64,000 nt of DNA from Bifidobacterium catenulatum subsp. kashiwanohense JCM 15439 = DSM 21854 (GTDB taxonomy: Bacteria; Actinomycetota; Actinomycetes; Actinomycetales; Bifidobacteriaceae), in contig NZ_AP012327.1 of NCBI RefSeq assembly GCF_001042615.1, positions 2,108,001 to 2,172,000 on the forward strand, read 5' to 3'. Each line of letters opens with the position of its first letter. The first letter of the stretch is position 1. The position numbers were made by a program, and so were the translations under genes. Below the pieces are notes generated by a model that saw only the letters and a list, made by a program, of their open reading frames with translations, did not search any database and was not told the DNA's origin. This document shows positions 58,414 through 64,000 of the stretch, one piece after another.

Positions 58414-59700
58414 TTACGCCCCGAGCGTGGCGATCGGCAGCACCAGAATGCCATCATCACGACGGTATGCAATATCACCACGCCCGACAATAAACGCCAT
58501 GAATTCAGGCTCACGAACTTGAGATAGAGGATTTCCGCATACTTTTTCTTTGAAAGCATGTAGTTTGTCCACATTTTTCTCCGTGACTTTCAAGTCGCTC
58601 AGCTTAATCTCCACCGCAGCCCAGCGACCATCCACCAATTCAAGAATCACATCAACTTCAAGACCTTTTTCATCCCGATAATATGCGATTCGATTCGCAC
58701 CACCCATCGATTCGAGATATACGCGCAAATCACGAATCACCAATGTTTCAAACAAATCTCCCAGCGTTTGCGTGTCACGCGCAAGGACAGCCGGAGTCGC
58801 CCCCAGTAACGCGCTCGGCAGCGACGGATCCACGAAATAACGTTTCGGCTTCGTGCGAACTCGAGATTTTGCACGAAGAGAAGGTTCCCATCCTTCTAAA
58901 TCGTCAATCAGATAGAGACTTTTCAGCTCATCCATATATCGTTTCAGCGTCGGAGCGCTGATGCTGACGCCTTCATCACCGTATGACATATCTTTCATCA
59001 GCGTCTCGTAGGTAGGCGCCTGAGCCACATTCATGGCAAGTGCCTTCATGAGAACCCGCATTATTTCCGGGTTAAGACCAAGCTTAGGAATATTGACGTC
59101 CAGTATGCTTCGTACATATTCAGCCGGAGTCTCCAAAGCGAACTCGTCTTCAACATCAAGATTTGACGGCCATCCACCTCGGCAACACCACCGAGCCACA
59201 TCCATAATGCCCGTCTTGTTTCTGGAAGGTGCAAATTCGCCTTCAAAAAGTTTGCCGAGGCTTACGCTTCCTGTTGATTCACCGGATTCTGCCAAGCTCA
59301 TCGGACGCATATGAAGTCTCGCAATGCGACCGGTTCCGCTATGATGTATTTTCTCAGTTTCCTTAGGTTGGCTGGAACCTGTAAGGATTAGCTGCCCTTT
59401 ACGATTGGCATTATCGTCAACATGCCGGCGAGCAGCATCCCACACAGCCGGAACCTCCTGCCACTCGTCCACGAGATGCGGCTCCTCACCCATGAGCACC
59501 AAATTCGGATCGTTAGACGCGGCGTCGTAGGTAGCGGGATCATCGAGACGATCCACACTGGATGCATGCGCCAAAGCCGTCCACGTTTTGCCACACCATT
59601 TTGGACCTACAATTTCAACGGCACCAAAAGCACGCAGCAATTTTTCCAGTCGCCGGTCTGCAATGCGAGGACGATATTCCGCCATTTTTAAACCACTCAT
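58414..59700 (-). CDS. AAA_14/DUF4143 ATPase
   Basis: 428 residues. Walker A GPKWCGKT (32-39), Walker B HLVDEWQ (Asp78-Glu79), sensor LTGSSQ, a winged-helix part near 230-275, and the C-terminal DUF4143 nuclease-like domain (GLEVDVILE ... AAVEIKLSD). The same architecture as the DUF234 ATPase at 4192 but a different family. It lies in its own unit, behind four 23-bp direct repeats. Biological role of the family unknown; often multicopy in bifidobacteria. ATG 59700 or 59685. Confidence 0.88.
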   Translation of the reverse strand: MSGLKMAEYRPRIADRRLEKLLRAFGAVEIVGPKWCGKTWTALAHASSVDRLDDPATYDAASNDPNLVLMGEEPHLVDEWQEVPAVWDAARRHVDDNANRKGQLILTGSSQPKETEKIHHSGTGRIARLHMRPMSLAESGESTGSVSLGKLFEGEFAPSRNKTGIMDVARWCCRGGWPSNLDVEDEFALETPAEYVRSILDVNIPKLGLNPEIMRVLMKALAMNVAQAPTYETLMKDMSYGDEGVSISAPTLKRYMDELKSLYLIDDLEGWEPSLRAKSRVRTKPKRYFVDPSLPSALLGATPAVLARDTQTLGDLFETLVIRDLRVYLESMGGANRIAYYRDEKGLEVDVILELVDGRWAAVEIKLSDLKVTEKNVDKLHAFKEKVCGNPLSQVREPEFMAFIVGRGDIAYRRDDGILVLPIATLGA

Positions 59701-59710
59701 TATTCCGCAC

Positions 59711-59794
59711 TTTCGATTTTACGCCAATTGCATTTTCGATTTTACGCTGTCTTGACTTTCGATTTTACGCCAATATCGTTTTCGATTTTACGCC
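59711..59794. repeat. Four 23-bp direct repeats (iterons) before the AAA_14 gene
   Basis: TTTCGATTTTACGC(C/T) starts at 59711, 59734, 59757 and 59780, exactly 23 bp apart; the 8-base spacers differ. On the coding strand of the ATPase gene this reads GGCGTAAAATCGAAA. They occupy the promoter region from 11 to 94 bp before the start, which suggests autoregulation. Confidence 0.9.
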
Positions 59795-59872
59795 GGCAAC
59801 ACTGCTGACGATTGCATTTCGATATTTAGAAATCATAAGAAACTACAGGAAAGCAGCAAAAGGTCATAAGAA

Positions 59873-59908
59873 AACCCGCCCGGGAAAAGAAGGAAGACCG
59901 GGCGGGTT
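59873..59908 (-). terminator. Terminator of the GH3/GtrA-like operon
   Basis: AACCCGCCCGG (59873-59883) pairs with CCGGGCGGGTT (59898-59908); on the minus strand TTTTC follows. Confidence 0.9.
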
Positions 59909-59943
59909 GAGGAAGGGAAGAAAAGGAAGTCAGCTATGAAAGG

Positions 59944-60501
59944 TTACTTAGTGGCCTCCTTGGAGTCCTTGCTCTTCGGCATAACCCAGAACTTGAGCAG
60001 CGGGTAGCTCACAATCACGGCGAGCAGAGTGTTGACCACGGAAGCGATGGTGCCGGCGATGCCAGCGCCCATGCCCCAACCCTGGCACAGACCGGTCACA
60101 TAGCCCGGCAGCACGAGGTTCACAACCACGATGATTACGGCGAGAATCACATACTTCCAAGCGGCGTCCTTGAAGCTGGAGTCAGACTTGAACACCCACT
60201 TCATCTGCACGAAGAAATTCACCATCTGGGCGAGCACCTCGGCAAGCAGGAAGGTGAGGAAGCCGCCCAGACCGTTGCCCTGGGTGTCGTAGTTGAAAAT
60301 CAGAAAGTGGAACGGCTGAGTCAGGCCCATGCCGCTGATGAAGATGGCGGTGCCAATCCACGTCACCACGAAACGGGTGATGGTGGAGATGTTTGACAGC
60401 AGGTTGAACAGGATGAATTCCCAGATGTTCGGGTGATCCTTGATCCACTGGCGGATCGGACCGACCTTCCTGTCCGGCTGCGTTGCATTGTCGTCAGTCA
60501 T
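59944..60501 (-). CDS. GtrA-like small membrane protein
   Basis: 185 residues with four predicted membrane helices, flanked by charged ends (DRKVGPIRQWIKDHPNIWEF at the start). Segment LAEVLAQMVNFFVQMKWVFKSD is the GtrA-type pattern of a membrane helix followed by Phe-x-x-x-Lys-Trp-Val-Phe. GtrA proteins are thought to flip lipid-linked sugars. Its start overlaps the end of the GH3 gene by 8 bp (60494-60501), so translation is coupled. The link between a beta-glucosidase and a GtrA-like protein is seen repeatedly in bifidobacteria as far as I recall; its meaning is unknown. Confidence 0.82.
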   Translation of the reverse strand: MTDDNATQPDRKVGPIRQWIKDHPNIWEFILFNLLSNISTITRFVVTWIGTAIFISGMGLTQPFHFLIFNYDTQGNGLGGFLTFLLAEVLAQMVNFFVQMKWVFKSDSSFKDAAWKYVILAVIIVVVNLVLPGYVTGLCQGWGMGAGIAGTIASVVNTLLAVIVSYPLLKFWVMPKSKDSKEATK

Positions 60502-62923
60502 TGTTCAGCTCCCTTGCAGTGCGTTTGTTTGCGGATTGGTTGCGGAAGAAGCCGGCGATAACACCGCCCAATCCGCGGAAGGTGTGGCCGTTGGCGATTT
60601 TGACGATGGCGTCGACCATCGCGGAATCGACCATGCCTTGGGTCATCTTGCTCATGGCTCGCGGAGGCATGTTCAGGATGAACAGGGTATTAAGGTCCGG
60701 AGCACCGGTCTTCTGGCGGATTTTGGCTTCCTGCTTGATGAGCGCCTTGGCGACGGCACGCGCCACGAAGCCCTTTGAATCCACCCAAGACATAATCGGA
60801 TCGTTCACATCGAACGTCACCGGCCTGCCCGGAGCCACAACCTCATGACCAAACAGAATGGCCATTTCAGCATCGGTCACTTCCTTGACGTGACCGATGA
60901 GGTAATGTCCGAGCGCAACATCTGCGGCAACGGGATCGATATCGCCGGCAACAGTGAGCGGAATCGAAACAGGCAGATGCTCGACATTGTCGCCCACCAT
61001 CAGCGTCCACTCGCCGGATTCAGTCTTCCATTCGTTGCTGGCAACGTCGAAGTGACGGAAGGTATAACGATCGAAATCAATGTGCACGCTCTTACTTTCA
61101 TGTGCGGCAAGCGAAATCTTGGCGAAGCCCTTGAGTTCGCGATCGGGGCGCAGTACGCCACCCTGCGGACCGCGCACATACAGCTGTACAACGGCCGAAC
61201 CGGCAACGTCGGAATCGTTGCCGACCATCACGTCAACGCCCTTTTCACCGGCAGTTGCGGCGCTGTAGGTGAACTTGGAATAGCTCAGGCCATAGCCGAA
61301 CGGGAAGCGCACCGGCACACCGGCGGTTTCGTAATAGCGGTAGCCAACGAACGGGCCTTCGCGGTAGATCGCATCGCGGCCGATTGCCGGATACCAACCG
61401 GCGCTCGGGCAATCCTCGTAACGCACCGGCCAGGTTTCAGCCAAGTGGCCGGACGGATTAACTTCGCCGGTCAGTGCACGTACGGTTGCGGAAGCGCCGG
61501 CCTGACCGGACAGGCCCACGTAAAGTACTGCGGCAACATCATCGATCCACGGCAGTTCCACCGGAGAACCGGCAACAAGCACGATCACGATCGGCTTGCC
61601 AGTACCCTTCAGCGCCTCAACCAGATCGTTCTGCACCTGCGGAATCGCCATGGTGGAACGGTCAAGACCTTCGGATTCGCTACGCTCATCAAGACCGACG
61701 ACCGCAAGCACCACATCCACATCATCCTTACCGGCCAGTGCGACGGCGTCTTCCACAAGCACGCGATCAGCCTTGCCTTGACGGTCGTAGCCCTGCTCGT
61801 AACCGGCAAGCACCAGACCTTCAGCGTTCTTGACTTCCTCAAGAATATTCTCTTCCTTGGTGGCGTTCACCTTGGAGGAGCCGGATCCCTGGTAACGTGC
61901 GGTTGCCGCCATATCGCCAACCACGGCCACGCGAGTACCAGCCTTGAACGGCAAAGTTGCGTTATCGTTCTTCAACAGCACACTGGAGCCTTCAGCCACC
62001 TTGCGTGCCACCTCATGATGGGCCGCTGCGACTTCGTCCTTGAGCAGGTCGTTGCGACCGACGCCGACCAGCTTGGTCGCTGCGGCGATCTTTGCGACTT
62101 CTGCGGCCCGAGCGTTGATGTCGGCTTCAGACAAGGTTCCAGCCTTAACCGCACCTTCCAGCTCACGTACGGAAGTAAAGCCCGGAGACGGCATTTCCAG
62201 AGAACCGCCGGCCTTGACTGCTGCGACCGCGGAGTTGGATCCGCCCCAATCGGAGACGACCATGCCGTCAAAGCCCCATTCGTCGCGCAGAATCTCCTGC
62301 AGCAAATGCTTGTTTTCGTGCGCGTAGACGCCGTTGATCTCGTTGTAGGAGGTCATAATGGTCAGCGGCTTGGCTTCGCGCACTGCGATTTCGAAACCGG
62401 TCAAATACAGTTCGCGCATGGTGCGTTCGTCGACCACGGAGTTGCTCGCCTGACGGCGCAGCTCCTGGCTGTTGACTGCGAAATGCTTCGGGCATGCGGA
62501 AATGCCGTTGCTCTGAATGCCGCGAATCAGGCCTGCTGCCATACGTCCGGCGACAATCGGATCTTCGGAGTAGTACTCGAAGTTACGTCCGCACAGCGGG
62601 TTGCGCTTGATGTTCAAGCCTGGGCCGAGCAGCACGTTCACGTCAAGATCGTGTGCTTCGTTGCCGAGGGCCTCGCCCATTTCTCCGGCGAGCGCCGGAT
62701 CCCAAGAATTAGCCACGGTTCCTGCGGTCGGGAAGCAGGTGGCCGGCTTGGATGCGCCGATGCCGAGATGGTCACCTTCGCCGAGCTGGCGGCGTACACC
62801 GTGGGGGCCGTCACTCATCACGAAGCTGGGGATGTCTGCGCGGGCGTTGCCTCGCGAATCCCATTCGGATCCACCGGAAAGCATTGCGGCCTTTTCAACG
62901 ACCGAAAGTTCTTCGAGTTCCAT
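60494..62923 (-). CDS. GH3 beta-glucosidase
   Basis: 809 residues, cytoplasmic. The (beta/alpha)8 domain carries LLGPGLNIKRNPLCGRNFEY and CPKHFAVNSQELRR, with nucleophile Asp225 in VVSDWGGSN; the second alpha/beta domain includes VLAVVGLDERSESEGLDR with a candidate acid/base Glu. A fibronectin-III-like domain follows, and then an extra C-terminal tail of about 110 residues (MSKMTQGMVDSAMVDAIVKI) often seen in bifidobacterial GH3 enzymes. Releases glucose from beta-glucosides. Start ATG 62923 with GGGAGAAC upstream. Confidence 0.93.
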   Translation of the reverse strand: MELEELSVVEKAAMLSGGSEWDSRGNARADIPSFVMSDGPHGVRRQLGEGDHLGIGASKPATCFPTAGTVANSWDPALAGEMGEALGNEAHDLDVNVLLGPGLNIKRNPLCGRNFEYYSEDPIVAGRMAAGLIRGIQSNGISACPKHFAVNSQELRRQASNSVVDERTMRELYLTGFEIAVREAKPLTIMTSYNEINGVYAHENKHLLQEILRDEWGFDGMVVSDWGGSNSAVAAVKAGGSLEMPSPGFTSVRELEGAVKAGTLSEADINARAAEVAKIAAATKLVGVGRNDLLKDEVAAAHHEVARKVAEGSSVLLKNDNATLPFKAGTRVAVVGDMAATARYQGSGSSKVNATKEENILEEVKNAEGLVLAGYEQGYDRQGKADRVLVEDAVALAGKDDVDVVLAVVGLDERSESEGLDRSTMAIPQVQNDLVEALKGTGKPIVIVLVAGSPVELPWIDDVAAVLYVGLSGQAGASATVRALTGEVNPSGHLAETWPVRYEDCPSAGWYPAIGRDAIYREGPFVGYRYYETAGVPVRFPFGYGLSYSKFTYSAATAGEKGVDVMVGNDSDVAGSAVVQLYVRGPQGGVLRPDRELKGFAKISLAAHESKSVHIDFDRYTFRHFDVASNEWKTESGEWTLMVGDNVEHLPVSIPLTVAGDIDPVAADVALGHYLIGHVKEVTDAEMAILFGHEVVAPGRPVTFDVNDPIMSWVDSKGFVARAVAKALIKQEAKIRQKTGAPDLNTLFILNMPPRAMSKMTQGMVDSAMVDAIVKIANGHTFRGLGGVIAGFFRNQSANKRTARELNND

Positions 62924-63139
62924 TGGTTCTCCCTTGCACTAAGCACGTCGCAAACCCGCTTCGCCAAGTCTGTATTGCTTGGCTCCACTGTGGTTTTTCT
63001 TGCGATTTTCCCGCTGCCGCACTGCGCTGCATCGTGCCGTGCCGCACGCAGGTTTTCGCCGCTAGTTTGATTGAACCAGCTTTCGCCACACCACCACTGC
63101 TGTATTACACAACCTGTCGTTTTGCCCGCACAATCGGAT

Positions 63140-63161
63140 ATTCCGAAACTGATTTCGGAAT
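63140..63161. promoter_or_regulatory. Palindrome upstream of the GH3 gene
   Basis: ATTCCGAAA and TTTCGGAAT, perfect, around CTGA. About 220 bp before the GH3 start and 30 bp after the PAP2 stop; it could be an operator or the PAP2 terminator, but no U-tract follows. Confidence 0.4.
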
Positions 63162-63189
63162 CAAAGGAACTCACATGGCAGATACGTTT

Positions 63190-63936
63190 TTACCGCTTCC
63201 CCGCGCTTTCGTATGCGTTCCATACACACCATACGGCGTAGGAAATGAGCGGACAGATGGTGGCGGAAATAATCACGTCGGTCGGATAGTGCAAGCCGAG
63301 CAGCAATCGCGAGCAGGCGACCGCCACGACAAGCGCGACAGCGCCGACGATCGCCCTGCGGAGAAACACCCGTCTTCTATTTGCACGCCCGTCATCTTCT
63401 CCGTCGGGGAAGCATTTGTGCGCGAAATTACGCACGGTAAGAATCATCATGACCGATACGATCACCGCGGCTGCCGTGTGACCACTCGGAAAACTTGGAT
63501 CGCCCGGCAACAGACCATTGCCGACAGACGTGATCGGACGGGGGCGTTCGACCAGCCATTTGACGCCGGTCACGTACAGTATCGGCGCCGCCGACACGAC
63601 GACATCGCGGATGACGACGCGCCTACTGCCGGTAATACGCAAATCGACAGCGGCGAGCGCGGCAACGATTGCGATGCAGCCTGCTGTTGAAAACAGGTAC
63701 GCAAGTACCGTGGAGCAGTCGCGCAACCCTTCTGGTAGCGCCGCTAAAGCCTGCAAAATATTGGTTTCACGCATTGTTGCGATTGCCGAATTGCGTAGTG
63801 CGACGCCAATCATAGGCACAATGCCGCACAATATGGCGGTTGCGATTACCACAGCCGCCGCTCTCGCGATACTTCCGTTCTTCACATGCATGATTCCAGT
63901 TAAGCACAGTTCACCGTGCCGTTGCCGTGTGTTCAC
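63190..63936 (-). CDS. PAP2-family membrane phosphatase
   Basis: Up to 248 residues, six helices. The three PAP2 motifs are present: KWLVERPRP, PSGHTAA, and SRLLLGLHYPTD with the catalytic His. It probably dephosphorylates undecaprenyl pyrophosphate or phosphatidic acid at the outer membrane face. The start is uncertain: GTG 63936, or ATG 63891 which gives a 233-residue protein with a better-placed first helix. Same strand as the GH3 gene but with a wide gap. 63937-64000 contains nothing I can support. Confidence 0.85.
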   Translation of the reverse strand: MNTRQRHGELCLTGIMHVKNGSIARAAAVVIATAILCGIVPMIGVALRNSAIATMRETNILQALAALPEGLRDCSTVLAYLFSTAGCIAIVAALAAVDLRITGSRRVVIRDVVVSAAPILYVTGVKWLVERPRPITSVGNGLLPGDPSFPSGHTAAAVIVSVMMILTVRNFAHKCFPDGEDDGRANRRRVFLRRAIVGAVALVVAVACSRLLLGLHYPTDVIISATICPLISYAVWCVWNAYESAGKR

Positions 63937-64000
63937 ATCCGGAGTATCCCCGAAAATCGGCGGATTATTCTTCAGGATGCTTCCACGGCTTCCCTGACAC

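Noticed and set aside
59711..59794. CRISPR array
   Set aside because: Repeats are 14-15 bases with 8-9-base spacers; far too short for CRISPR and no cas genes nearby.
60845..63070. 741-codon plus-strand ORF opposite the GH3 gene
   Set aside because: Although very long, it mirrors the GH3 coding frame and has no recognisable motif.

Overview
The window looks like a high-GC Gram-positive chromosome, most likely Bifidobacterium of the adolescentis/dentium group. Reasons: the rRNA operon has 16S and 23S genes with no tRNA in the spacer; there are many oligosaccharide ABC systems that lack their own ATPase; and the glycosidase, LacI and ROK gene content is typical of gut or oral bifidobacteria. 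A variable stretch of the 16S gene (near 24830-24860 on the plus strand) resembles what I remember of B. dentium, but that is recall, not an alignment.

Layout. 1-13.7 kb: a truncated ilvA, an alpha-glucosidase, a block of decayed ABC-transporter fragments next to a DUF234 ATPase bracketed by hairpin repeats, then a complete oligosaccharide ABC system (binding protein and two permeases), a ROK regulator and a GH36 alpha-galactosidase, followed by tadA. 13.7-19.4 kb: a sodium/proton antiporter, a carboxylesterase, dcd, an IS3 remnant and a chimeric ORF. 19.6-25.3 kb: a 16S-23S-5S operon on the minus strand. 25.6-38.1 kb: a frameshifted double-HTH gene, a P-type calcium-type ATPase, an esterase/MFS/LacI cluster with tandem LacI-type operators and a perfect parS-like palindrome, and a broken IS3 copy. 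36.6-45.4 kb: a GH1 beta-glucosidase, GH31 alpha-xylosidase, ABC permeases, binding protein and LacI regulator, consistent with uptake and breakdown of xyloglucan-type oligosaccharides. 46.4-52.3 kb: a DUF308 membrane protein, a toxin-antitoxin pair, and an AlbA-type ATP-binding regulator bracketed by two identical 257-bp copies of a locus encoding a 40-residue protein. 52.3-64 kb: rlmB, a DUF4032 kinase-like protein, an orphan MsmK-type ATPase, a collapsed two-component system, a ClC channel, an AAA_14/DUF4143 ATPase behind four 23-bp repeats, a GtrA-like/GH3 pair and a PAP2 phosphatase.

How it works together. The two complete sugar ABC systems have no ATPase of their own; the msmK-like gene at 55.4-56.5 kb is the obvious shared energiser. 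Imported oligosaccharides would be cut by the alpha-glucosidase, alpha-galactosidase, alpha-xylosidase and beta-glucosidases encoded nearby, under local LacI and ROK control. The esterase/MFS cluster may strip acyl groups from plant-derived compounds.

The most unusual features are: three unrelated ATPase-like genes (4.2, 48.8 and 59.7 kb), each preceded by its own regularly phased or nested operator array; the perfect duplication of the 40-residue gene; the single parS-like site at 34.4 kb; and several gene fusions or relics created by deletion.
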